Positions 20,788 through 31,101 of a stretch of 64,000 bases of DNA are shown here, one piece after another. A model generated the notes under the pieces. The model did no database searches, was not told the origin of the DNA, and was given only the letters and a program-made list of their open reading frames with translations. The translations under genes and the position numbers were made by a program. The stretch spans positions 95,994,151-96,058,150 of the forward strand of contig NC_133120.1 of the NCBI RefSeq assembly GCF_033568475.1, read 5' to 3'. Numbering within the stretch: position 1 is the first letter of the stretch; each line of letters starts with the position of its first letter. This DNA is from Henckelia pumila (Eukaryota; Streptophyta; Magnoliopsida; Lamiales; Gesneriaceae).

Positions 20788-22095
20788 ATGGCAGCTTCAC
20801 ACTATCAGGTAGGTGAAATGGACTCCGGCCCCGCCGATTCTTTATCGTCAACGCCGCGTTCCGATCACCATCACCACCTCCACGACGACGGCGCCACCTC
20901 CCTTCAGCCAAGGGTCCGGTTCATGTGCAGCATTGGCGGGAAGATCCTCCCCCGTCCACATGATAACCAGCTTCGTTACGTCGGCGGAGACACCCGAATT
21001 GTGGTGGTCCACCGGCACGCGACCTTTTCTTCTCTCCTCTCGAAGCTCTCGAAGCTGGCGGGTACCTCCAACATCAGCATAAAGTACCAGCTGCCCAACG
21101 AAGACCTCGACGCTCTGATAACCGTCACCGCCGACGAGGATGTAGAGAACATGATGGAAGAGTACGATCGGCTCTCGCAGAATAAATCGGCTCGGCTGAG
21201 GCTCTTTCTCTTCAATATCGACGATATAACAAGCTCCAGAAGCACCAGTATAAGCTCGCTCCTGGACGGCTCGGCTAAGCGCGAGAGCTGGTTCGTCGAC
21301 GCCCTGAATGGAGGACCGGGTTCGGGCCCGGTTCTGGAGCGCGGCCGGTCCGAGGTTTCATCTATCGTCTCCGAAGTTCCGGATTACTTATTCGGGCTGG
21401 ATAATCAGGAGGACACTATGAAAGAACCCAAACTCAGGAACAAAAACCTTTTGAACGACAGCGTTTCAATCTCCGACCCGGGTTCACCTGCTCCGGTTGT
21501 TTCTTCGCCATTCGGATCCACTTCGTCATCCCTGGCACCACCCAACGTGCAAGCGATTCCGGATCTTCCGCCCGTGAAAACCAAACCCGTTAACCCTGTT
21601 CAAACTATGGACCAAGTAAAGGAAACCCGAGTTGGTCACGAGATACTCACCGAAAATACGGGTCTTCCTCAGCCACCCGTATATTCAAGTGGTCCAGGAC
21701 CCATGTGGCACTACCCGGGTCCAGCTATGCAACCCGTGCCGGCTGTTTACTACATGCCCGGTGCGCATCAAGTTCAACCCGCTAATATGCAACCGGTCCC
21801 AATGCAGGCTCAATTCGTCCAGCCATACCCGGTTGTTCCGAGTCAAGTACCCGTTGGGTTTCCCCAAACAGTATCAAGCATGGGTCAAGTATATGGAGCT
21901 AGTGTTAGGCCTTATGACATGAATTCTCGGGTCGTTCACGACGGTGCGAATCAAGCCATGTATTTCGCACAAGGGGTTAGAAATGCAGCCTTTGTTCCAG
22001 GTCCTTATCCAGGCATGGTAGCTCCTGGTGTGGATGAAATACAGGTCTCCGGGCTAGATGTGGCGGCACAAGGCCACTTGTCTCAGGGACCTTGA
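20788..22095 (+). CDS. PB1 (Phox/Bem1p, octicosapeptide) domain protein, 435 aa, single exon
   Basis: The PB1 domain spans about residues 42-145: VRFMCSIGGKILPRP with the conserved basic Lys (K52), YVGGDTRIVVV, and the acidic OPCA-type motif QLPNEDLDALITVTADEDVENMMEEY (about 101-126). This gives both a basic and an acidic face, as in PB1 proteins that form head-to-tail dimers. The rest is low-complexity: Ser-rich about 147-250, then Pro/Gln/Val-rich (PPVYSSGPGPMWHYPGP, repeated QPVP) to about 400. No kinase domain follows, so it is not a Raf-like MAPKKK; it resembles the plant PB1-only scaffold proteins (group of PAL OF QUIRKY and relatives). The start at 20788 is the first ATG after the TATA box. 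An aataaa is at 22119-22124. Convergent with the PLAC8 gene. Confidence 0.93.
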   Translation: MAASHYQVGEMDSGPADSLSSTPRSDHHHHLHDDGATSLQPRVRFMCSIGGKILPRPHDNQLRYVGGDTRIVVVHRHATFSSLLSKLSKLAGTSNISIKYQLPNEDLDALITVTADEDVENMMEEYDRLSQNKSARLRLFLFNIDDITSSRSTSISSLLDGSAKRESWFVDALNGGPGSGPVLERGRSEVSSIVSEVPDYLFGLDNQEDTMKEPKLRNKNLLNDSVSISDPGSPAPVVSSPFGSTSSSLAPPNVQAIPDLPPVKTKPVNPVQTMDQVKETRVGHEILTENTGLPQPPVYSSGPGPMWHYPGPAMQPVPAVYYMPGAHQVQPANMQPVPMQAQFVQPYPVVPSQVPVGFPQTVSSMGQVYGASVRPYDMNSRVVHDGANQAMYFAQGVRNAAFVPGPYPGMVAPGVDEIQVSGLDVAAQGHLSQGP

Positions 22096-22629
22096 TAATG
22101 TAGGCGTGCAATGTGAAAATAAAATCTTGGCATATCGTGTTTTTTTACTTTCGTGCAGTTGATTGGGATCTTGTACATGATTTGGTTTGGACCGCTATAC
22201 TATGTACGTATGATTGATTGGTGAAAAAAAAATGCCTAAAGCTTTGTGAGAAGCATTTGCAATTCGTGTAGAATGTCAACACCGTTTGAGGTACAAGTCC
22301 GAGTATAATGGATGATGAGTATTTGTATAGATTCGTAGTAATGTTATGTAACAAACAATTTTGTATCGATCACCCCTAAAGTAACAACAAATATCGATTG
22401 ATTTCTGTACAAAACCAAGAAAATTACACCTATATTCTTATACAAATATTTGCGCTACCTTTTCAAATGTACAGATATATATACAGCAGAACTTGAACAA
22501 CCAGATTTGAACTGGTAAATAATCTCATTTTGAAAATGGCCATTATTTTCATCTAGCTTCGTAAACTAGAAACATGAAACAACAGTACAACACTCAGCTT
22601 GTGGGGGGGAAAAACAGGAGAATGCGGGC
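22096..22629. other. Convergent 3' region between PB1 and PLAC8 genes
   Basis: 3' UTRs of both genes; aataaa at 22119-22124 can serve the PB1 gene. No other gene seen. Confidence 0.45.
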
Positions 22630-24592
22630 CTAACTGTCATTTGAGTCTTTTCGCATACTTACACATTCAGGCGACTTGGTTGACACGGTGCCTATACATA
22701 TGGTGTCCCCTCTGCCATGCCAGGTGCCATCTTCGACGTTGTTCATCTCCAATGTTCTTGACTCCTGTACATGCCAGTGCACAAAAAAGTATTATTCGAC
22801 TAGATAACAGAAAGAGCAAATAATAGGCAGCGAGTTTTTTCAATATGGTCGCGATTCAGTGTGAAGGTTTTGGGCTTGGCACACTTGTGCAAACCATGTT
22901 CTGATACCAAAAATTTTGTATCAATGTATAAAACATGGGAATTTCAGCATGGAATGGGGACGGACCTGGCATAAAGTGCAGAACGGGCAAATAAGATGGT
23001 ACACACAGTCATCGAAAGAACTGTCACTACCCTGCAAATAAGTAAACACAAGTCGCGTTCTTTGTCAAAACCTAAGATACATCGCTAGCAAAGTATAACA
23101 GACCCTTTCATTTTAATATTCCAAATGTCTCACGTTGTTTAATTCGAATCAATTCAAAAAATGGGATGCTTACTTTTATATTGAACTTTTTCCTGATCAG
23201 TGTTCGGTAAAATCCCATATATGTTCCAACTGAAACTGTAAATACAATGGCCAAATACAGAAAGCAACGTCTCCGAGTAAATATAAATGCTAGCAGGTTG
23301 GACAGGGCGGCAACTGCAAGAATTAAGTGAATGGATCCCTGCACCATCCATTTGTTGAACTCAGTGAAGAAAATCCTTCCAAAGACCAGCGAACTAAGAA
23401 CAAACTCTAGATGTAAAAAATGACAAAATCGCAAATAGCATTAAGTCAAAATTGATTATCAATGAACAGACATCGAAATTGCACACAATTTCTTCCATCT
23501 TCTTAGGCCATTGAGAAGTGAGACAAGGAAACTGACACAGGTCTAGACAAAAAGAATTGAAACGAGCAAACACAAGCCACTGTGGAACTTCAATGGAGGC
23601 TGAATAACAAGATATTTCACATTGGGCATGCCTCAGTTCGTATGAAAAAGAATTCCTCAATGAAAGAATGAATATTTACCTGAAGAAAACAGGAACCAAA
23701 TCCGGCTCGTTTCATATTCTTGCCAAATCTATAACATGGACAACTGCAAAACAAGACAATGCAATGATACAGATGCTGCTCATCAGATGAAAATGCAAAA
23801 AACAAGAATCCTAAAAATTAAATTTCACAATCTGCGGAAGCATGACAACAACACCAAATTTAGACAAAACCATCAAACCAAGAAAGCATCCAAAGATGTA
23901 TAAATAGCAAAACTACGGGTAAGCTATTATAACTAAGGGAAAGCTATTATCTTTAATTAGTATAATCCTTCGACAACCTCGAACAAGAAAAAGATTATTA
24001 TCTTTACCTTGTTTCCACAATCTACAGATGCCATACTTTACTGTTCATGAGAACCGAACACACAATTTCCATTTCTAACAAGTCAAACTAATGCGAAAAG
24101 CAACATCGAAGCATCCAAGCTCAGCAATTTAACATTCATGGATTAACAAAGAACACAAAACACCAGAATAAGCAAGATCAAAATTTCAATACCATATTTA
24201 GAAAATGGAATAAAAAAGCAGCACTCGAAATCCAAAAGATTCATTTTTTTTTTCAACAATCATTTAAGTGAAAATAAATGAAAAGGAGAAAACAGAGAAT
24301 ACCATGTGGATTGAAGAGCAACTCGTCGATCATCAAAACAGTCGTAAATAATCTCACCTTCCCACATCCTAAAAACTCCCCCTCCATTTTGATGCTCAGA
24401 AACAAGATTTTCTTCTTCATTATCATCATTCAGTTTCCCCCATTTCCCCTTGTGGGCCTGCATGGCAACCGTTGAACAAAGCATGTCAAAATCCAACAAG
24501 GCCACCCCTTCCATCAACAAACTCTCCTCCTCCGAAACCCCCACCTCCGCCGCCGCCGATGCACCACCTTTCACCTCCATCTCCGTCGTCAT
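22630..24592 (-). CDS. PLAC8-family Cys-rich membrane protein, 239 aa, five exons
   Basis: Exons on minus: 24303-24592, 23680-23743, 23174-23338, 22966-23031, 22630-22764; all GT-AG, joining in phase to a stop at 22630. The N-terminus is acidic (about 1-80). Exon 2 gives the Cys-rich start CCPCYRFGKNMKRAGFGSCF (97-116) split as a TG|T codon. Exon 3 holds two hydrophobic segments (about 119-138, 142-161) followed by FYRTLIRKKFNIK. Exon 4 supplies HLICPFCTLCQE (185-196), the second PLAC8 Cys cluster, and exon 5 LEMNNVEDGTWHGRGD. This order matches the plant PLAC8 proteins that include the FW2.2/PCR relatives with a longer N-terminus; their role is cell-number control or metal transport in relatives, unproven here. 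Intact. Confidence 0.9.
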
Positions 24593-26098
24593 TCAAAAGG
24601 GGTCGACTACTTTTCTTGTTACGGCCCCTTTTGCCGGTATTGGGATTTTAAGGGAGGAGGTGTAATTTATTGAAAAGATAACGAAGCAGATTCCGTAGTG
24701 GAGAGAATGGGAAAGGAAAAGCCAAATCATTGGTGGTCGGCGAGTTATTTGTTATTACAATGGTGTGCCAGCGAAAATTGAGGATGATGATGTTGCCATG
24801 TCAGCACAAGAATATAGGTCTATTTTTTAAAAAGATTATGCTTTCTTTCAAAAAAGATTTATTATTTATGTTTTTCATTATAAATAGGTAAGAAAAACTA
24901 GTTAAGAGTCAAATATTCTATTTTATAAAATATATATTTAAGAATTAAGAGGACAAATTAAGGGCTTGCCATGCATAATACTTTATTTAATCTAAAGTTC
25001 ATTAAATGGGGCCAAAAACCATAATTTAGCGGAACATTTTTCTTTCATTTTGTGTTCGTATTTTTTTTATTATGACTTATATTAAAATTTATTAATCTAG
25101 ACATGATTATGATAATTTTTAATTAGGAATTATTATTTAGAAAATAATCAGTGTTCATTTATTATTAGGTACTAGTAAAAAGTACACACATTATGCGTGT
25201 GTAAAATAAAATTTATTTTTAAATAAACATGGAATAAAATCATGGGAGATTTAGTGGGATAGTGTCATAGTAGGGAGGTTATGGATTGAGGATCATGACT
25301 CACGTAGTTATGAGAGTGAAAATTGATGTGTAAAAATTATTAAGATAAAAATATGACGAGAAGATAAAATGGATAAAAAAATTGGTGCTCTCAAATCAAC
25401 GGTTATTATAACTCACTCATCTATTATAAAATAGTAAAATTATAAAATAGTAAGATGATTGAGACATCCTTCAAAGAATACAAATTCCAAATAGATGTGT
25501 AAGGATAAAACTTAAAAGCTTACTCAGCATATGAGACAGGCCAATCGCTGTTACATGATAAACTTGAACCCCCAATTCACAAATAAAGTATTAAGTTGAT
25601 TTTCTCAAAATTTTAAATATTTTAATCATTAAAATATTAGCGATACAAGTTCCTCATTCCTCAATGCTCTTCCTTTCTTATTTTTTATTATATTTTGTGT
25701 CCACGAAATAAAAATAATAATTTTATATAACAATTTTTCGAAAAAAAAAACTAAAAAAATAGAATCAATTGTGATTTTTGGTGGATTATATTTTTTGGGA
25801 TTACTTTGTATGAGAAGAAAGAGAGAGCTTATTATTGAGTTGAAAGCTTCGGTGATCGTGGAGAGGGAAAACAATTGAAAAGGGGGTTTGCACAAAAAAG
25901 GTGGAAAAAAGAAGAAATTATGAGCAATTTCGAAATATTGAAAAAAGTTTCACCAAAAACATTAATTTTTGGGTGCTCTCACTTAATATATAGTACATAT
26001 ATATACGCATATAGTATGATAATTACAAGTTAGGAGAAAATATTTCAAAATGTGATATTGTCTCATACACAAAATTTCAAGCTCTATGCTAATGACTT
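24593..26098. other. PLAC8 gene 5' flank and spacer
   Basis: 24593-24720 is the likely 5' UTR/promoter (purine-rich on plus). Beyond it is AT-rich sequence with no supported gene; a segment at 25165-25200 (tactagtaaaaagtacacac) loosely resembles transposon ends but was not callable. Confidence 0.35.
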
Positions 26099-26100
26099 AC

Positions 26101-26394
26101 GTTTGGACATGTATTTAAAAATATTTTTTATAAGTTAAAAAAACTCAAATTATGTGTTTGGAAAAAAAAAATTTGTAAAATATTTTTGAAACATATTTTG
26201 TAATTTTTTTAAGTGTAATTTTTAAAAAAACACTTGATAGGTGTTTTTCATGTTTTTAGAATGAAACTATGTAAAACAAAAATTAATTTCATTACTTTTA
26301 AAATGTCAAACACGTATATATCTTTAAAACATTTTATAAAAAGTTTTTTAAAAAATACTTTAATAAAAACATTTTATAAGTGCATTTCCAAACA
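26101..26394. mobile_element. MITE-like inverted-repeat element (about 290 bp)
   Basis: The left end gtttggacatgtatttaaaa and the reverse complement of the right end (gtttggaaatgcacttataa) match well and are followed by AT-rich mirror-like sequence (ttttataag...cttataaaa). The size and lack of coding capacity fit a MITE. A clean TSD was not found. Confidence 0.45.
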
Positions 26395-27732
26395 GAACTT
26401 TATATTTCATTTGACACTAAAATTTCAAATTTCGGACGACATCTCGAGTTTAAAATACAATTATAACAAACCTTTTCATTAAAAATAATAATCAAGTTCC
26501 ACTATTGTATCCATCAAGCATATACTCCATCTATGCCGTATATTATTGTGTTATGTGTGTGTGTGTGTGTTTTATGAACGGGGATAGATGTTTAATGAAC
26601 AGGGATAGATTCCCAAAAGAATAAAGAAAATAATACTTAATATATATATTGAACTACATATTTGACGGATGCAAAATGAGACGAAACCTTTATATATGTG
26701 GTGGAAGGTGTAAGTTGTAACACATTACACACAGTTTTCTCAAATACGTCTAAATTCACACACTGATTATTTTATTTAATTTTTTTTAAAAAAAAAAAAC
26801 AAATCACACTCATTATTAGTTACGATGTCTCTGGGTGGAGGAATAATTTATCGGGTGGTGGAGCTTAATCGATGCTTTCAAGGGGTTCAATAATGGAGTA
26901 CTAATGTACTATTATTGGTTGGCTCTTTTTCTTTTTTTTCTTATTTTTTTTTTCCCTCTTTTTTAAAGTGGGACTTGATAGCTCGTTCATCCAATTCTCA
27001 ACAATCCCACGTTCTAAAAGGCAATCTATCAACCAACTCAGAAAAAAGAAACCAATATATTAACCACACCTTCCGACTATGTATTCGATTATGATTTATG
27101 GTACGTAAAATTTAACACTTTATCAGCCGCCACATCCATACTGCTCTTACAATTGCACATCTCGCCCCAATATTCAAAGGGTTGAAGTCTATCGCAGCTT
27201 CTCAATGCCTGTATTTATTGGTCCCACAAGAAACAAGTAGCAAATCATAGAGAATTTCGGCCCAATATCGGTTAGCAATTGAAGTCACTATATTGCATTC
27301 TTCCTCGCTGTTTATTGAAATGTTACTTCCCCAATACAAAGAATGATTAATAATGATATAAGAGGGATCTATCTATCTTCAGGCTGCACCAATTAGAAGC
27401 TTTACCAGTTTTCCGTCCATTGTTTAACTAAGAAACTTAAATTAGACCATAACAAGATCGCACCACTGTTATAAACAATGAAAGACGAGGTTCATTTCTA
27501 TTCTAATGGAATGAAACATGCGTCGGCCCCAGAGATATTACCATGATCTAAAGAGAAAGTGACCAAGATTTTAGAATTCGTCTTAATACAACTCGAAGAT
27601 GCTAACACACATTCGCCAGATAAATTAATATGATGAAAACTAAAGCAACAATGATAAAGATATTGTAAGATACCAGTGTAAGCCATGTAGGAAGCGAAGT
27701 ACAACTGAGACAGATACAATCCACTCTGTAGA
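26395..27732. other. Spacer and NOSIP gene 3' region
   Basis: No gene supported. A (tg)n run is at 26553-26570. On minus, aataaa at 27311-27316 is a candidate poly(A) signal for the downstream-transcribed NOSIP gene. Confidence 0.4.
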
Positions 27733-29732
27733 TCAAGATTTCAAGGAAGGTTTTACGAGCCCCAGCCCTGAACCACTACCTAAGTGTTTGAAATCTGTTG
27801 CTTCAAGATGATCATCATGACCCGCAAAACCAGTTCCACCTTTTGCTAAATTGACAAGATTCTTCTCTTTGCATGGCTTGTTGCAGACCAAACAAACCTT
27901 ATCAACGACCACAAATTTATCGGCACACTTCTTGCAGAACACATGCCCACAAGAACCCAAGGCAACAAGTGATTGCGTGTTTGTCAGCGTGACCTTGCAG
28001 CTGGGACATATAAAGGTCTTATCGAGGGAACTTGATTTCTTATGTTCACATGTATCCTCAGTAAAATTAATCGCAAAAAGTGTCTTTAACCGAAGCTTTT
28101 CCTTTCCTTCAGGACAAATTGTGTCAGTTGAAGGGGCCTCAACTTTTTTAGGAGCATCTGGAGTGGCGGAAGGGAGCCAAAATGCCTTCATAGTACGGAG
28201 TGCTTCCTCTTCATAAGATGTGGCTTTTACACTGTTTGCACCATGAAATCCGTTTTTGTCACTGTTATGATTCTTATCATTGTACTGTGGTACTGCCCCA
28301 TGGTTCTGTTGATCAAATGCGTCAAGCTCTCTGGCCCTTTGAAGCATTAATCTCTCCTCCTCTTCATCTTTTTCTTGCTTTTTTTGAGTGGTAAGGGCTG
28401 ATAACTTCCTGCAGGTAAGAAAGAAAAATGTTCTGAAACCTGGATCATATGATGGGCATGAGTCATGCTCAGATTAAAGGCAAAGTAACATTTCTTTCAC
28501 ATAGGATGCCATTCAGAGGCAGAGGAGGAACTCAGAAATAAATCTCTTACACAAATTCTTCTGAAAGCCTACAACATAAACCTAGTGACCCAAGTCCTTC
28601 TCTTATGTTTCTAAAGAGCACAACTGTGCAACATCAAAGCTTATGAAACTATTACCACTTGAAAAGTAGAGATGCATAGTTTGATGAGGATAACTCTGCT
28701 CACAAGCCAGAGTTGGCTAGGTTATTGCTTGCATTAATAATTCATCAGCTTCTTAAGCAAGCAGTTACTATAAGCTGCTGCTCAACGTTACACAGGGCCA
28801 ACTTGGTCTTATAATCAAATTTACCAATGTATTCCACGCACAATCCCAACTTATTTCCCTTGCCACAGAATTGAGAATCTTCTAGTAGGACAAGTCAAAA
28901 ACTTAAATAGGGACAAAATGCCCATAAAGCATCCATAATACAAGTTTATCTTAACCTTTGCAATTTTTTTAAACATGAAAATTGAGACTCAACAAATACC
29001 AAATGAGCACAATTCCCACGCGTTACTTTACAAGGTTGGCAGGCCTCATTGAACTTTGAAGGTGTGTCAAAAGGGTGATTTTTATACACCTAATAGTTGT
29101 AACTTTCACGGGCAGTGAGCAAATAGAAATAAAAAGGCAATTGCTAAGATTAAATTAACTCCAGCGAGAGCTGCTGCCTCTTCACTGGGATAACACACAA
29201 GCTGGCTTACACTCCATAATCCAATTCTTCCTTGATTTGTAGCATGTAAAGCATTCACCTTTACTGGGATAGTTAATCATGAAAGATTTGTTCACCCAAG
29301 ATCTATTACAAGCAGCGGATATAAAACTAGCATGTCGAACAGGAACAGTGGCATAAAATTTTTTCCCCTAATTTAGGGATCTCTAAAAATAAAATGGATT
29401 ACAAAAAAATCGATTGAGCATCTACAACTGTGAAAGATTGAAAGTCCGATAATCCAAAATTCAAATAATTCAGCAATTAACAACGGGAAGAACCTTTGGA
29501 TGTCCTTCTTCTGGGACAACAGGCATTCGAGAATGCATTCCTTGCAGAAGACATGGCCTTTCGAGCAGGACATGGGTTCAATGAAAGTCTTCAAACAGAG
29601 ACAACATGCGTCGAATGGTTTGATGGAATCTTTGCCCAACCTCTCCTTCTGTGTGCCGTATCCTAGCTGCCGCTTTTCATTGTACGTGAAGATAGCTAAA
29701 TCATTGTTGTTCTTCGAGTGTCTCTGAGGCAT
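27733..29732 (-). CDS. NOSIP / CSU1-type RING/U-box E3 ligase, 304 aa, two exons
   Basis: Exons on minus: 29494-29732 and 27733-28408, joined at CAAAG|G in phase. The N-terminus MPQRHSKNNNDLAIFTYNEK and the zf-NOSIP half-RING (CCLCLKTFIEP...GHVFCKECILECLLSQKKDIQRK, about 43-81) are diagnostic. A charged helix (QKKQEKDEEEERLMLQRARE) and FDQQNHGAVPQYND follow. The C-terminal RING-like domain uses C214, C217, C233, H235, C238, C241, C252 and C255. The end GLVKPSLKS is conserved. Length is close to the Arabidopsis COP1 SUPPRESSOR 1 protein, a nuclear E3 ligase acting in light signalling and splicing; function here is by homology. The single intron is about 1.1 kb (28409-29493). Intact. Confidence 0.93.
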
Positions 29733-30931
29733 TTTTGCTTGGAATTTAACGAAGTGCTTGAGAGAAAGTTGAATTTATCGGGGGGATGGTGGAGAAATCC
29801 GTGACTTACTTAGAACCCTAATTGAATTGGGGAAATAAATTTCATAACGAGCGGTTCGAGTGTAGTCGGGATGGCGGTTTTAATGTTTTATTATTATTTA
29901 TTATCTGATTTTCCTTTAATATCATATCCTATGCAAATACTACCTCTCTCATATGCTATTTTCTTAGCCATAAAAATCTAATTTGAAAGTCTATATGGTT
30001 TTGTTGACTCTTTGACTAAATATTATTTTATATATTTATATATCGACTCGATTAATATTAAAATTATACAATATATTTTCATCAGTCATGCAAACAAAAT
30101 ACTATTTTCATAAAATTAACTCGTGAGATTGTTTCATAAGAATTTTTTTTAATATTTTATTTTGACAGAATAAACATAATCTAATATTTGATCAAAGGTA
30201 AAAAAACTATTTTAAATAGATCATTTTAAACTCCCACTTCAAACATATATATCCTCTATGTAAAGAAGTGTTTATTTTATATAATAATAATTGATAATTT
30301 TAGAATTTTCGTTAAATATGATTAAAAATTCATTAGTTTTAGGCAATTGAAACTTTTTTTTTTTTGACAGGTTAGGCAATTGAAACTTGATAATGAACAG
30401 AGTGTTAGTTATTTAAATGAAGCAATTAAATTTAATTATAAGACGTAGAAAATTTTCCGGGTCAATAACTTATCCAAATTTTGGTTGTGGTATACATTAA
30501 GTTTTTAAAGTTTGATTTTGGTAAACTATATTTTAATTTTCACCAATATATTTTGATCCAATTATTGACATAAAATATGACGAATCAACAATTTTCAGAG
30601 CTACGTGAGCATTTGCGGTGTTATGTCAACATATTTTTATGTCGCATCAGCGCATTTTTTGATATCAGATCAGTAATTATAATAACAAATTAAATAGTTG
30701 AAAATTGAAAATTTATGTACAAAACCAAAATTTGAAAACTTAATAAATCAAAACACAAATCTTTACCGTCCTCGAGATTACAAATCTAGCACAAATCGAT
30801 TATTATGTTCGATCAGTTCGCGGGATCAAGTGATCAACGGCTCACATTTTTTGCACGCGAAACATGTTAAAAAAAAAAAAAGTCGTCATATCTAGCACAT
30901 GGTTAGTGCTCATATGCTAGATTGACGGAAC
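29733..30931. other. NOSIP 5' flank and BBX 3' flank
   Basis: 29733-29850 is the probable NOSIP 5' UTR/promoter, with aaccctaa (telo-box-like) near 29813. The rest is AT-rich spacer with a 17-bp direct repeat around a poly-T run (30339-30388). No gene. Confidence 0.4.
30339..30388. repeat. 17-bp direct repeat bracketing a poly-T run
   Basis: ttaggcaattgaaactt occurs at 30339-30355 and 30372-30388 with only tttttttttgacagg-like sequence between. It resembles a long TSD around a severely truncated retroposon tail. Confidence 0.45.
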
Positions 30932-31101
30932 CTATAAATGATATGTTGAGGAAAACCTGAAGTTTTTAGCGGCTGATCTAGTCCTGGATAAACTAGCAGC
31001 ACTGGAACTCGAAGCTGTATCTCTTCTGGAGTTAGACTCTTCACTTGATCTTGAACCCGAAAGTGGAGGCACGACTTGATTTTCTCCATCATCATCATCA
31101 T
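30932..31101 (-). pseudogene. B-box zinc-finger gene, 3' fragment (split by E5)
   Basis: Read on minus in the frame set by the other half at 40576, this gives an acidic run (DDDDGE), NQVVPPLSGSRSSEES, a Ser-rich stretch, LSRTRSAAKNF and a stop (TAG, 30932-30934). Acidic tract followed by NQVVP is characteristic of group V BBX proteins (BBX28/BBX29 type). Bases 31097-31101 are one copy of the ATCAT target duplication. 30932-31096 is 55 codons including the stop, exactly in phase with the 109 codons at 40576-40902, so the gene was intact before insertion. Confidence 0.82.
31097..31101. other. E5 target-site duplication, left copy (ATCAT)
   Basis: Matches atcat at 40576-40580 immediately after the right LTR. 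Confidence 0.88.

Noticed and set aside
20813-21082. Overlapping frames within the PB1 gene (also 20976-21245 on minus)
   Set aside because: Shadows of the 435-residue frame that contains the complete PB1 domain.
20788-22095. Raf-like MAPKKK with N-terminal PB1
   Set aside because: No kinase subdomains downstream; the frame ends at residue 435 and a poly(A) signal follows.
25165-25460. Helitron or hAT fragment starting tactagtaaaaagtacacac
   Set aside because: No matching second terminus or TSD could be found.
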